This document shows, one piece after another, positions 16,538-24,963 of a stretch of DNA of 47,729 bases. The notes below the pieces were generated by a model, which was not told the origin of the DNA, ran no database searches, and saw only the letters and a list, made by a program, of their open reading frames with translations. This DNA is from Dactylosporangium sp. AC04546. GTDB taxonomy: Bacteria > Actinomycetota > Actinomycetes > Mycobacteriales > Micromonosporaceae. Made by a program: the position numbers and the translations under genes. The stretch is from assembly GCF_022095675.1 (NCBI RefSeq), contig NZ_JAHYSG010000095.1:1-47729 (forward strand), written 5' to 3'. Every line of letters starts with the position of its first letter. Position 1 is the first letter of the stretch.

Positions 16538-17527
16538 TCAGGCCGTGGTCTCGGCACTCCCCCGACGTTCGAGCTCCGTGCGGACCGGGCCGAAGAGGAG
16601 CTCGAGGTGTTCGGCGACGAGGGTGTCGGGCATTCCCCCGATCCGGCACCAGAAGAGCAGGTGCTCGACCGGGAGGCCGTCGATCGCTCCGATCAGCTCC
16701 CGTACGGCCTGGCGGTCGTCGAGGATCCGGTAGCCGCGTATCGCACCCGTGGTCCGGAACTCGCGGCGTAGCTCGTCGACGTCGAGGCGCCGCGGCTGGC
16801 GGGTCTGACGGCCAGCGGCGATCGCCTGCCGGTAGCTGTTGAGGTGGTACGCCAGGTGCGGCAGCACCTGCTCGGCCGCCTGCTCCGGATCGCGGGCCAG
16901 CAGGACGTTGACGACCCCACCGACGCGGCCGGCTCCAGGGACGCCGGCGTCGGCCCGGCCCTGCAGGTAGTGGGGGTACAGATCCCGGTCGAGACTCAGC
17001 AACCCGACCCCGAGTCGTCCCGCGCGGCGGGCACCGAGCGGGCCCTGGTATCCGAGCCAGATCGGCACACTCTGCTGAACCGGGGACGGGGTCATCGCGC
17101 CGGCCAGCAGTTCGCGTACCCGGCGCACTGTCGCCTCAGTGAGCTCGTACCGCCGCGCCTCGTCCACACCGAAGGCCTCGAACTCCGCGCGCACGTACCC
17201 TGCCCCCAGCCCGAGTTCGAGCCGGCCGTCCGACAGAACGTCGACCAGCGCCGCCTCCTCGGCGATGTGCAACGCGTGACGCAGCGGAGCCAGCAGTACC
17301 GCGGTGCCGATCCGCATCGAGCGGGTCCGGGTCGCGAGCGCGGCGGCGAAGGCCAGCGGCTGGGACAGGTACCCGTCCTCGAATCCATGGTGCTCGGTGA
17401 GCCAGACCGCCTGCGCTCCCCGGCGCTCCGCGTCGACCACGAGGTCCAACGTCGAGCGGTAGAGGTCGACCCAGGCGGTCCGCCAGGGCGCGGGATTCCT
17501 CATGTCGAGATAGATGCCGAGCTTCAT
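16538..17527 (-). CDS. LLM-class (luciferase-like) oxidoreductase
   Basis: 329 residues from ATG 17527 with GTGAGG upstream. A TIM-barrel luciferase-family protein: MKLGIYLDMRNP at the start and Glu45-His46-His47 in TEHHGFEDGYLSQPL are like bacterial luciferase alpha-type monooxygenases. SMRIGTAVLLAPLRHALHIAEEAA and SDGRLELGLGAGYV are standard. The cofactor may be FMN or F420. It starts about 50 bases from site 7 and is divergent from the SnoaL-like gene. A monooxygenase or dehydrogenase role on a pathway intermediate is inferred. It is intact, unlike the paralogue at 253-944. Confidence 0.85.
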   Translation of the reverse strand: MKLGIYLDMRNPAPWRTAWVDLYRSTLDLVVDAERRGAQAVWLTEHHGFEDGYLSQPLAFAAALATRTRSMRIGTAVLLAPLRHALHIAEEAALVDVLSDGRLELGLGAGYVRAEFEAFGVDEARRYELTEATVRRVRELLAGAMTPSPVQQSVPIWLGYQGPLGARRAGRLGVGLLSLDRDLYPHYLQGRADAGVPGAGRVGGVVNVLLARDPEQAAEQVLPHLAYHLNSYRQAIAAGRQTRQPRRLDVDELRREFRTTGAIRGYRILDDRQAVRELIGAIDGLPVEHLLFWCRIGGMPDTLVAEHLELLFGPVRTELERRGSAETTA

Positions 17528-17573
17528 GTCGATGCGATTGCCTCACGATGCGGACCCGACCTAAGCTAGGTTG

Positions 17574-17581
17574 AGTATACT
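17574..17581 (+). promoter_or_regulatory. RGTAYMCY motif, site 7
   Basis: The perfect palindrome AGTATACT in GGTTGAGTATACTGTTTCAG lies between the divergent LLM and SnoaL-like genes, 35 bases before the latter's ATG. Confidence 0.6.
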
Positions 17582-17616
17582 GTTTCAGCGTCGGGTAGCA
17601 GAACGGGCGTGGGTCA

Positions 17617-18108
17617 ATGGGTTCGTCACAGGCACCGACTCCCGAAGCGCGGTGCTGGACATGCGAGCGCCTCGCGGACATCGAAGCGATCAAGCGGGTG
17701 AAGGCCCGCTACTTCCGCTACATGGACAGCAAGAACTGGACGGAGTTCGGCGAGGTCTTCGCCCGCGAGGCGGTACTGCTCGGCGGGGATCGGGAGATCG
17801 CCGGGCGGGCCGCCATCGTCGAGTTCGTGGGGATGATGTCCGACGGTGCGCGGACCGCCCACCAGGGATTCCTGCCCGAGATCGACGTCCTCGGAGCCGG
17901 CGAGGCCACCGGCGTGTGGGCGATGTCCGACTACTACGAGGTCCGCGGAACCGAGCCGACGGTCGGTTTCACCGGCTTTGGCCACTACGAGGACCGCTAC
18001 GTCCACGAGGACGGCGCATGGCGGATCGCCCGCAGCAGACTGACCCGGATCAGGATCGTCCCCTTTGAGGGCGGGCTACCGGAGTTCTACAGGCGACCGA
18101 CCGCATAG
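17617..18108 (+). CDS. SnoaL-like (NTF2-fold) protein
   Basis: 163 residues from ATG 17617. The pattern AIKRVKARYFRYMDSKNW followed by FAREAVLLG, an HQGFLPEIDV strand and VHEDGAWRIARSRL is that of SnoaL-like NTF2-fold proteins of the bile-acid dehydratase / scytalone dehydratase type. Members act as dehydratases, isomerases or hydroxylation helpers on ring compounds. The N-terminal 20 residues carry two cysteines (CWTC) that are not part of the fold. It stands alone and is convergent with the following SDR. The specific reaction is unknown. Confidence 0.78.
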   Translation: MGSSQAPTPEARCWTCERLADIEAIKRVKARYFRYMDSKNWTEFGEVFAREAVLLGGDREIAGRAAIVEFVGMMSDGARTAHQGFLPEIDVLGAGEATGVWAMSDYYEVRGTEPTVGFTGFGHYEDRYVHEDGAWRIARSRLTRIRIVPFEGGLPEFYRRPTA

Positions 18109-18113
18109 GGCCG

Positions 18114-18144
18114 CGCGCTGACGTATCGCTCGACCGTCAGCGCG
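18114..18144. terminator. Possible hairpin terminator
   Basis: A nine-base-pair stem (CGCGCTGAC and complement) with a 13-base loop lies between the convergent SnoaL-like and SDR genes and overlaps the SDR stop codon. The large loop makes it weaker than the other hairpins. Confidence 0.4.
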
Positions 18145-18898
18145 GGCCCATCCGGATCGCACCGTCCAGCCGAATGGTTTCGCCGTTCAACATGGGGTTG
18201 CTGACGATCGCGCAGGCCAGATCCGCATACTCCCGGGGATCGCCGAGCCGGGCAGGATGAGGCACCTGCGCACCGAGCGAGGCACGCGCGTCGTCCGGCA
18301 ACGACATCAGCATCGGGGTGAGGAAGATGCCCGGTGCGATCGTGTTCACCCGGATCTGCTTGTCCGCGAGGTCACGGGCCGCCACGATCGTCATCGCGTG
18401 AACACCACCCTTGCTCGCCGAGTATGCGATCTGACCGATCTGCCCTTCGAACGCGGCGACCGACGCGGTCATCAGCATGACGCCCCGCTCACCGTCCACC
18501 GGCTCGTTGTGCATCATCCGCTCGGCGGCGAGGCGGACCACGTTGAAGGTTCCGACCAGGTTGACGTCGATCACGCGCTGGAACTGTTCGAGCGAGAGCA
18601 GCCCGTTCCTGCCGATGATCCGGCCGGGCGTGCCGATTCCTGCGCAGTTGACAACGACGCGGATCGACCCGCGCGTCTGTGCCAGGTCCAGCGCCGAGCG
18701 GACCTCACGCTCACTCGTCACGTCGGCCGGCGCGAACAGCACCGGGTCACCGAGCTCCTTGGCCAACGCCTCGCCACGCGAGGTGGGCAGGTCGACGATC
18801 ACGACGCTGACGCCCTCGTCGACGAAGCGCCGCACTGTCGCCTCACCGAGGCCCGAGCCGCCTCCGGTGACAACCGCCACCCCAGCCGTCAATCTCAT
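18137..18898 (-). CDS. SDR oxidoreductase, HSD10-like (3-hydroxyacyl-CoA dehydrogenase type II)
   Basis: 253 residues from ATG 18898, where the fold starts ([20 protein letters not shown]). An ATG at 18940 directly follows the thiolase stop and would add 14 residues by re-initiation. It has NCAG (84-87), Ser146, Tyr159 and Lys163 (YSASK), and the typical [16 protein letters not shown] and PGIFLTPML of human HSD10-type enzymes. These oxidise 3-hydroxyacyl-CoA and hydroxysteroids with NAD. It is coupled behind the thiolase, so the two catalyse consecutive last steps of a beta-oxidation turn. A paralogue lies at 21101. Confidence 0.88.
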   Translation of the reverse strand: MRLTAGVAVVTGGGSGLGEATVRRFVDEGVSVVIVDLPTSRGEALAKELGDPVLFAPADVTSEREVRSALDLAQTRGSIRVVVNCAGIGTPGRIIGRNGLLSLEQFQRVIDVNLVGTFNVVRLAAERMMHNEPVDGERGVMLMTASVAAFEGQIGQIAYSASKGGVHAMTIVAARDLADKQIRVNTIAPGIFLTPMLMSLPDDARASLGAQVPHPARLGDPREYADLACAIVSNPMLNGETIRLDGAIRMGPR

Positions 18899-18940
18899 CC
18901 GCGTGCCCACCTTCGATCTAGTAGCTGCCGACAGAGACAT

Positions 18941-20128
18941 CTAGAGTTTTTCGATGATCATCGCGTTGGCCATGCCGCCGCCCTCGCACATGGTCTGGAG
19001 TCCATACCGGCCGCTGGTCGACTCCAGATGATTGAGCATGGTGGCGAGAATCCGGACGCCCGACGCGCCGAGCGGATGTCCGAGGGCGATAGCGCCACCG
19101 CGAGGGTTGAGCCGATCGGGATCAGCCGCGAAGTGATGCAGCCATGCCAGCGGTACCGACGCGAAAGCCTCGTTCACCTCGAACGTGTCGATGTCGTCTA
19201 TCGACAACCCGCCGCGCTTCAGCACCCTTTCGGTCGCGGGGATCGGCCCGGTCAGCATCCTCAGCGGGTCGCTGCCGACTGCCGAGAACGTGTGGAACCG
19301 CGCCCGTGCCCGCAGTCCGAGATCTGCGGCCATCCGCTCGCTCATGATCAGTGCGGCGGAGGCGCCGTCGGTGAGCGGCGAGGAGTTGCCCGCGGTGACA
19401 CTCCAGGTGATTTCCGGAAACCGCCGGGCGTATCCGACGTCGTGAAACGCGGGGCGCAGTTCGGCGAGCTTCTCCACCGTGGTGTTCGGGCGGATCGTCT
19501 CGTCCTTGTCCACCACCGGTCGGCCCGGGTCGTCATCGCGGACGGGAACGATCTCGTTCGCGAAGGCACCCGCGTCGGCCGCAGCCGCTGCGAGCCGGTG
19601 CGACCGAGCGGCGAATTCGTCCAGAGTGGTGCGGCCGAGCCCGTAGTCGGCCGCGATGAGCTCCGCCGAGATTCCCTGCGGGACCAGGCCCTGCGGATAC
19701 CTGTAGACGAGCGGCCCCACGTTCGCGTCCTGACCCTGGGCGTTCGAGAACATCGGCACGCGGCTCATCGACTCGACGCCGCAGGCGATGACGACGTCAT
19801 GGACACCCGCCATGATCCCCTGCGCGGCGAAGTGCAACGCCTGCTGGCCGGACCCGCACTGGCGGTCGATCGTCGTGGCCGGCACGGACTCCGGCAGTCC
19901 GGCGGCGAGCAGAGCGGTGCGACCGATGTTGTGGGCCTGTTCGCCGCTCTGCGTCACACATCCGGCGATGACGTCATCGACCAGTGCCGGGTCGAAGTCA
20001 TTGCGGTCCAGCAGGGCCACCAAGGTATCGGCAAGCAACACGGCCGGGTGCCGGCGCGACAGTATGCCACCCGGCTTTCCCTTGCCGGAACCGGTACGGA
20101 CGACGTCAACGATCACGGCGGACGGCAT
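18941..20128 (-). CDS. Acetyl-CoA acyltransferase (beta-ketothiolase)
   Basis: 395 residues from ATG 20128 with GGAG five bases upstream. The classical degradative thiolase triad is present: Cys91 in DRQCGSGQQA, His351 in GHPLGASG and Cys381 in MCEGGGMANA. FEVNEAFA is also present. It cleaves 3-ketoacyl-CoA with CoA to acetyl- or propionyl-CoA. The following SDR starts at or just after its stop codon. Upstream is a divergent crotonase, with motif site 8 between them. Confidence 0.93.
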   Translation of the reverse strand: MPSAVIVDVVRTGSGKGKPGGILSRRHPAVLLADTLVALLDRNDFDPALVDDVIAGCVTQSGEQAHNIGRTALLAAGLPESVPATTIDRQCGSGQQALHFAAQGIMAGVHDVVIACGVESMSRVPMFSNAQGQDANVGPLVYRYPQGLVPQGISAELIAADYGLGRTTLDEFAARSHRLAAAAADAGAFANEIVPVRDDDPGRPVVDKDETIRPNTTVEKLAELRPAFHDVGYARRFPEITWSVTAGNSSPLTDGASAALIMSERMAADLGLRARARFHTFSAVGSDPLRMLTGPIPATERVLKRGGLSIDDIDTFEVNEAFASVPLAWLHHFAADPDRLNPRGGAIALGHPLGASGVRILATMLNHLESTSGRYGLQTMCEGGGMANAMIIEKL

Positions 20129-20195
20129 TGCAGCTCCAGAGTGCCAACAGGTTGAACCCGCGGCCCTGGGACCGCAGATTCGGAGATTGGATAAG

Positions 20196-20203
20196 AGTAT
20201 CCT
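20196..20203 (+). promoter_or_regulatory. RGTAYMCY motif, site 8, with overlapping inverted repeat
   Basis: AGTATCCT in GATAAGAGTATCCTATATTAGGAT. The second half belongs to a perfect inverted repeat ATCCTA-TAT-TAGGAT (20199-20213). It lies between the divergent thiolase and crotonase genes and looks like both an operator and a promoter. Confidence 0.6.
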
Positions 20204-20284
20204 ATATTAGGATCACCGCAAGCCCACAGCGCGGTCGCGCCGACCGCGTTCAAGTGACCCGCCTAGCGTGAAGTGGAGCATCCC

Positions 20285-21049
20285 GTGGCAGACAGCGTGC
20301 TCGTCGAGCAGGCCGACAGCGTGCTCGTGATCTCAATCAACCGACCAGAGGCTCGCAACGCGGTCAATCGGGAAGTCACCGACGCGGTCGCGGCCGCCGT
20401 CGACGAACTCGACGAGCGGCCGGACCTGACCCTCGGTGTCATCACCGGAACCGGCGGGACCTTCTGTGCGGGGATGGACCTCAAGGCCTTCCTGGCCGGG
20501 GAGGACGTCACGCTGCCCGGACGGGGCATCGCCGGAATCGTCCAGCGGCCGCCGCGCAAGCCGTTGATCGCCGCGGTCGAGGGGTGGGCGCTGGCCGCCG
20601 GCTGCGAGATCGCCCTGACCTGCGACCTGATCGTGGCCGCCGAAGACGCGCGTTTCGGCCTGCCGGAGGTCAAGCGTGGCCTGGTTGCCGGAGCAGGCGG
20701 CCTGCTGCGCCTGCCCCGGTGGCTCCCGCCGGCGATCGCGAAACAGCTCGCGTTGACCGGCGAACCGATGAGTGCGGTCGACGCCCATCGGTTCGGGTTG
20801 GTGAATGAACTGGCCCCGCCGGGCCATGCACTGGCGGCCGCGCTGGAGCTGGCACGGCGGATCACTCCCAACGGACCGCTTGCCGTCCAGGTCACCAAGC
20901 AGATCCTCGACAACGCGACCGACTGGACCATCGAAGAGGGGTTCGTCAAGCAAGGCCCACTGCTCGACCGGATATTGGCGTCCGAGGACGCGCGCGAGGG
21001 CGCCACCGCGTTCGCGGAGAAGCGGAGCCCCGTCTGGACCGGTCGCTGA
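20285..21049 (+). CDS. Enoyl-CoA hydratase/isomerase (crotonase family)
   Basis: 254 residues from GTG 20285 with GGAG eight bases upstream. ISINRPEARNAVN, the oxyanion region GTFCAGMDLKAF, ALAAGCEIAL and LPEVKRGLVAGAGG are present, so both glutamates of the hydratase site are kept. It hydrates a 2-enoyl-CoA. It is divergent from the thiolase/HSD10-like operon; together the three cover hydration, oxidation and thiolysis. A strong hairpin follows its stop. Confidence 0.9.
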   Translation: MADSVLVEQADSVLVISINRPEARNAVNREVTDAVAAAVDELDERPDLTLGVITGTGGTFCAGMDLKAFLAGEDVTLPGRGIAGIVQRPPRKPLIAAVEGWALAAGCEIALTCDLIVAAEDARFGLPEVKRGLVAGAGGLLRLPRWLPPAIAKQLALTGEPMSAVDAHRFGLVNELAPPGHALAAALELARRITPNGPLAVQVTKQILDNATDWTIEEGFVKQGPLLDRILASEDAREGATAFAEKRSPVWTGR

Positions 21050-21061
21050 CCGAGCCTCAAA

Positions 21062-21094
21062 CGGTTTCGCCGGCGGTGACCGCCGGCGAAACCG
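21062..21094. terminator. Strong hairpin terminator
   Basis: A perfect 15-base-pair stem (CGGTTTCGCCGGCGG and complement) with a TGA loop lies between the convergent crotonase and SDR genes. Confidence 0.85.
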
Positions 21095-21100
21095 CACCGG

Positions 21101-21871
21101 TCACCGCGGTCCGAACCGATGTGCTCCGTCGATTCGGATCACTTCACCGTTGAGATAGTCGTTCTCGACGATCGCCTGCACCAGCCGGGCGTACTCCGCC
21201 GGCCTTCCCATCCGCTGGGGGTTGGGGATCGCGCCGCCCCACTTCGCCTGGGCGTCCTCTTCGCTCATCTGGAACGCGGGCGTAAAGAAGGTACCCGGCG
21301 CGATCGTCATGACCCTGATGCCCAGTGGTGCCAGATCGCGCGCTGCCACCAGGCCGAGCCCGACGACACCGCCCTTCGCGGCCGAGTAGTCGGACTGACC
21401 CACCTGACCTTCGAACGCGGCGATGCTCGCCGTGTTGATGACAACGCCGCGCTGCCCTGAATCCAGCGCCGGGCAGGAGGCCATCCTGGCCGCGCTCAGA
21501 CGCAGGGTGTTGAACGTACCCACCAGGTAGATGTCGAGCGTGCGACGGAAGGTCTCGAGCGGGTACGGCCGATTTGACCGGTCAAGGATGCGGCTCTGCG
21601 CGACGGGACCACCGTGCGCCGTCACCACGATCCGCAGCGGGCCGAGTTCGCTGGCCGCGTCCACCGCTCCCTGCACGGACACTTCGTCCGTCACGTCCGT
21701 GTGAACGAAGCGCACCGACGTTCCGAGCTCGCCGGCGAGCCGCTGCCCAGCCTCATCGGCCAGGTCGGCGATGACCACGCTGGCTCCGCCACTCACGAGC
21801 TGACGCACCGTGGCCGCGCCAAGACCGCCGGCACCGCCGGTGACGATCGCTGAAGCCCCGTCGACATCCAT
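21101..21871 (-). CDS. SDR oxidoreductase, HSD10-like with altered NAG motif
   Basis: 256 residues from ATG 21871; a longer frame runs into the promoter region. It has TGGAGGLGAA, Ser149, Tyr162 and Lys166 (YSAAK), and the HSD10-like phrases TASIAAFEGQVGQSDYSAAKGG and PGTFFTPAF. It is clearly a paralogue of 18137-18898. The conserved N-x-A-G motif that steadies the central sheet reads TAHGG at 84-88, which is unusual and may change cofactor or substrate handling. It is monocistronic, downstream of motif site 9. Confidence 0.85.
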   Translation of the reverse strand: MDVDGASAIVTGGAGGLGAATVRQLVSGGASVVIADLADEAGQRLAGELGTSVRFVHTDVTDEVSVQGAVDAASELGPLRIVVTAHGGPVAQSRILDRSNRPYPLETFRRTLDIYLVGTFNTLRLSAARMASCPALDSGQRGVVINTASIAAFEGQVGQSDYSAAKGGVVGLGLVAARDLAPLGIRVMTIAPGTFFTPAFQMSEEDAQAKWGGAIPNPQRMGRPAEYARLVQAIVENDYLNGEVIRIDGAHRFGPR

Positions 21872-21932
21872 CCTCGCTACCCTCTTCCCCGGACAACCAT
21901 GGCCCGCGTCCAACCCACACCCGAACAGTTTC

Positions 21933-21940
21933 AGGATACT
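21933..21940 (-). promoter_or_regulatory. RGTAYMCY motif, site 9
   Basis: On the minus strand, CCAATTAAGTATCCTGAAAC lies 61 bases upstream of the SDR ATG. TATCCT points toward the SDR as a -10 box would. It lies between the LuxC-like gene's end and the SDR, both on the minus strand. Confidence 0.6.
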
Positions 21941-21982
21941 TAATTGGCACAGGCGGCGTCCATCGGCCCTGCGCCGGGACGC

Positions 21983-23365
21983 CTACACCGGCAGTTCCTC
22001 ATCGCTGACCCAGCGCACCATTCGCGCGAGGACGTAGAACCCGTCGTGCGGCCGCCCATGAGGCGCCCCCTGCATGGTCACGCCGCCGAGGGTTACGACG
22101 CGTTGCGCACCCGCGGCAAGCACCATCTCGCGCAACTCGGGTTTGCGTTCGGCCGGGTAGATGCCAACAGTCTGCGCGGCGACGTCGATGTAGCGCGCGG
22201 CGTCGGCGAGGTCCTCGACCACGACGACGTTGACCGTTCGACCGATGGGATAGATGTCGAGCGGGCTGCTCGACCGTACGACGAGGCCGCGACCGCTGAA
22301 GTCCCCCCACACCTTGATGTCGGCACGCTGTCCGTCGAGCGCGGTAAGGGCGTCGCGGATCTCCCGGGGCGTGGGCCGCCCGGGCGCTTCGCCGGTGTTC
22401 GAAACCAGATGCTCGAGGAGACGCTCGCAGAACGTGTCGACGTCCTCGACGGCGCCCTCGACGAACTGGAAGCGGCTGTTCTGGCAGGCCTCCTGCGGGC
22501 CGACGTCTCGTGCGGCGCACCGGGCCACAAACTCGACGGTCGACGGACCGCCGAACGCCTCCCGGCCGATCAACGAGACCGAGACCTTGGGATTCAACGC
22601 CACAAGGTCCAGGCCGGGACCGATGTGGTTCTGAACGCTGCGGATCGCGGACGCTCCTCCCCAGGCGACCACGGTGTCGAAGTACTCCTTGCGGAAGAGT
22701 GCCGCCTCGACCGCGGCGTCCCCGCCACGCCAGTACGCGGCAGAGAATGACCGCAGCACCGGATGATCCGGTTCGAGGTCGGCCATGGTGGCGAGGATCG
22801 CCGGGGCGGTGAAGAGATCGTTCGAAGCCATTTTGAGCATGTTGACGCCACGCGTGAGCGCGCCACGCGCGATGCTGAACGCGGCGAGCTCAGGGCCGTT
22901 GCCGGCCAGGAAGTGCAGGAGGCGTATCGGATATGCACGAACGGCCAGGGTCGTCCCGTTCGGCCGTTCCACGGACCGCCATCGGGCGCCCGCACCGATA
23001 CCGTGCTCGAGATCGAATTCGAGGATCTCACGACCGAAGAAGTCGCCCAGCCGCTCATACGAAGCCCGGACCCGGTCCGGCGCCAGGTTGTTGATCTGAC
23101 AGGTGCCCTCGAGCGCCGCCTGGAGGTGCGGGTTGGCCGCGAGGCGCAGCCGCTCCCCCGTTGCGACGAGGAAGTCGATGACGTCCGCGATGGGCAGCTG
23201 GAAAGCCGGTCCCGGCTGCGGCCGCGGCCAGACCATCGCGGCGACGTCAACCTCCGGAGTCGCGAACCGCACTCCGCGGTCACGTGATGTGTAGTGAGCA
23301 CTGGTACCGCGGACGAGCTGACCGCGGGCGACGTGGGTGACCTCGAGGATGCCGCTCTCACTCAT
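21983..23365 (-). CDS. LuxC-like acyl-CoA reductase
   Basis: 460 residues from ATG 23365 with GGAG eight bases upstream; the ORF extends further only through the ligase gene. It matches the LuxC/acyl-CoA reductase family: an aldehyde-dehydrogenase-like fold with GNGPELAAFSIARGAL, MASNDLFTAPAI, VVAWGGASAI and Cys294 in QEACQNSR at the position of the LuxC nucleophile. The C-terminal segment VVVVEDLADAARYIDV is typical. It reduces an acyl-CoA to the aldehyde with NADPH. It is the third gene of an operon with a solute-binding lipoprotein and an acyl-CoA ligase. Ligase plus LuxC together would reduce a free acid to an aldehyde, as LuxE and LuxC do in luminous bacteria. No other lux genes are present. 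Confidence 0.88.
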   Translation of the reverse strand: MSESGILEVTHVARGQLVRGTSAHYTSRDRGVRFATPEVDVAAMVWPRPQPGPAFQLPIADVIDFLVATGERLRLAANPHLQAALEGTCQINNLAPDRVRASYERLGDFFGREILEFDLEHGIGAGARWRSVERPNGTTLAVRAYPIRLLHFLAGNGPELAAFSIARGALTRGVNMLKMASNDLFTAPAILATMADLEPDHPVLRSFSAAYWRGGDAAVEAALFRKEYFDTVVAWGGASAIRSVQNHIGPGLDLVALNPKVSVSLIGREAFGGPSTVEFVARCAARDVGPQEACQNSRFQFVEGAVEDVDTFCERLLEHLVSNTGEAPGRPTPREIRDALTALDGQRADIKVWGDFSGRGLVVRSSSPLDIYPIGRTVNVVVVEDLADAARYIDVAAQTVGIYPAERKPELREMVLAAGAQRVVTLGGVTMQGAPHGRPHDGFYVLARMVRWVSDEELPV

Positions 23366-23382
23366 GTTCGTCTCCTGTGGCG

Positions 23383-24963
23383 CTAGACCGGCCGCTCCCA
23401 CGTGCCTGGCGGGATGGCCTCTTCGCTGAGCCGGTACTTCTGTACCCGACCAACCTGGTTTCGCGGTAGCTCGCCGACGAGCCGGACGAACCTCGGCTGC
23501 GCTGCGCCCGGAAGGCGTGCGCGAAGCCAGCTCCACAGCGTGTCCGGATCCAGACGGCCGTTCACGACGACAGCCAGCGCGACAGCTGGATCGGCGGCCT
23601 CGTTCGCCCGGACCTCGTAGGCGGCAACCTCGCGGATCACGGGGTGCTGCAGGACGATCGCCTCGACCTCGGAGCTCGACAGTCCGCCGGCCCCGGCGAG
23701 GTGGTGCTTCCGCCGATCGACGAAGTACAGGTATCCGTCGTCGTCGAACCTGCCCAGGTCGCCGGTATGGAACCAGAGGTTCCGAAACGCGCGTATCGTT
23801 TCGTCTGGCCGGTTCCAGTACCCGTCGAACATGATGTGGCTCCGGAGCGGTCGGCAGACGATCTCTCCGACCTCGCCGGGCGCGCATTCCTCGTCCTGGT
23901 CGTCGACGACGCGGACGTCGTAGTACTGGTTCCGCCGCCCTAGACTCCCCGTCCTGATCTCGTCGGTCGGACCGAGGTTGGTCATCCGAGCGACCTCGGT
24001 CGAGCCGTACGCCTGCGAGCCGACGCGCGAAACGCCGAGCCGGTCACGCCACACCCGCGTCTCCTCAGCAGAGAACGGACCGCCCCGCACGACGCGAAGT
24101 CGTCCTGGTTCGGCGCTCGGGTCGACGTGGTCGGCAGCCGACGTCGCCGCCTGGACCATCGATCCGAGGAGCGCGGTGATGGTCGCCCCGGTCCGCCGGA
24201 TCTCCGGCCAGAACCGGTCGGCCTCAAACCGGGGCGCCAGGGCCACCCGCCCTTTGGCGAGCATCGTTCCCACGATGGTGGTCAGTACGTTGATGTGGAA
24301 GAACGGAAGCGGCAGGTACACCGTGTCGTCCGGCCCTTGACCGGAGTCTTCGGCCACCTGGTGACCGGCCAGGCACAGGTAGTTGTGGCTGATCATGCAG
24401 GACTTGGACGTACCGGTCGTTCCCGAGGTGTAGAGGAGCGCGGCGAGCTGACCCGGCGCTGGAGCCGGAACACACTTGGGCCGTGCCGACGTGCAGAGCG
24501 CGCCGAACGGTACGTGCACGGCCCCGGCCGGCCATGTTCCGGCCGTCTCGTCGAGTGTTACGAAGGTCGGCAGCGACAGCACGTCCGGCTCGCGTTCGGC
24601 GAGACGAATGCCCAAGGAGCCGGGCGTGACGAGCACTCGCGCACCGGAGTCGCGTAACTGGTGCAGGATGGCATCGACGTCGAGCGACGGGTTGAGGGGA
24701 ACGAAGACTCCGCCCAGGCGGCTCGTCGCCATCCAGGCGACGACCGCCTCCGATCGACACTCCAGGAGCGTCGCGACTCTGCCGCCTGGGGTCGCTCCGA
24801 TCTGTTCGAGGCCGGCCGCGAAGGCGACGCTCCTGCGCAGGATGTCTCCGTACGAGAACGCGTCTCCATCGCACTCGATGAACATCCGAGACTCGTCGGC
24901 GGCGACCGCCGCGTCCAGCGCATCGGTGATCGTTCGAGCTCCTGGCAGCGCGGAGGCCCTCAT
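23383..24963 (-). CDS. AMP-forming acyl-CoA ligase (ANL superfamily)
   Basis: 526 residues from ATG 24963, which overlaps the upstream lipoprotein's stop as ATGA; ATG 24975 is possible. The phosphate loop TSGTTGTSK is at 179-187, QAYGSTEVARM in the middle, HTGDLGRFDDDGYLYFVDRRK toward the hinge, and a catalytic Lys509 in NQVGRVQKYRL. After the hinge it reads HHLAGAGGLSSSEVE, where most relatives have a D-x-I/K-x-x-G-E-N-I pattern, so the CoA-binding face is unusual. Placed between a solute-binding lipoprotein and a LuxC-like reductase, it likely activates the acid that the reductase uses. Confidence 0.88.
   Translation of the reverse strand: MRASALPGARTITDALDAAVAADESRMFIECDGDAFSYGDILRRSVAFAAGLEQIGATPGGRVATLLECRSEAVVAWMATSRLGGVFVPLNPSLDVDAILHQLRDSGARVLVTPGSLGIRLAEREPDVLSLPTFVTLDETAGTWPAGAVHVPFGALCTSARPKCVPAPAPGQLAALLYTSGTTGTSKSCMISHNYLCLAGHQVAEDSGQGPDDTVYLPLPFFHINVLTTIVGTMLAKGRVALAPRFEADRFWPEIRRTGATITALLGSMVQAATSAADHVDPSAEPGRLRVVRGGPFSAEETRVWRDRLGVSRVGSQAYGSTEVARMTNLGPTDEIRTGSLGRRNQYYDVRVVDDQDEECAPGEVGEIVCRPLRSHIMFDGYWNRPDETIRAFRNLWFHTGDLGRFDDDGYLYFVDRRKHHLAGAGGLSSSEVEAIVLQHPVIREVAAYEVRANEAADPAVALAVVVNGRLDPDTLWSWLRARLPGAAQPRFVRLVGELPRNQVGRVQKYRLSEEAIPPGTWERPV

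Noticed and set aside
18257..20155. 632-residue plus-strand open frame
   Set aside because: It lies opposite the SDR and thiolase genes and shows no motif; antisense shadow.
16538..23365. A bioluminescence (lux) gene set: luciferase-like LLM gene plus LuxC-like gene
   Set aside because: The LLM protein is a common actinobacterial oxidoreductase type, the genes are in separate operons, and luxB, luxD and luxE are absent.
23727..23736. GGTATCCG inside the acyl-CoA ligase gene as another motif copy
   Set aside because: It lacks the final pyrimidine and the AT-rich flanks, and lies within coding sequence.
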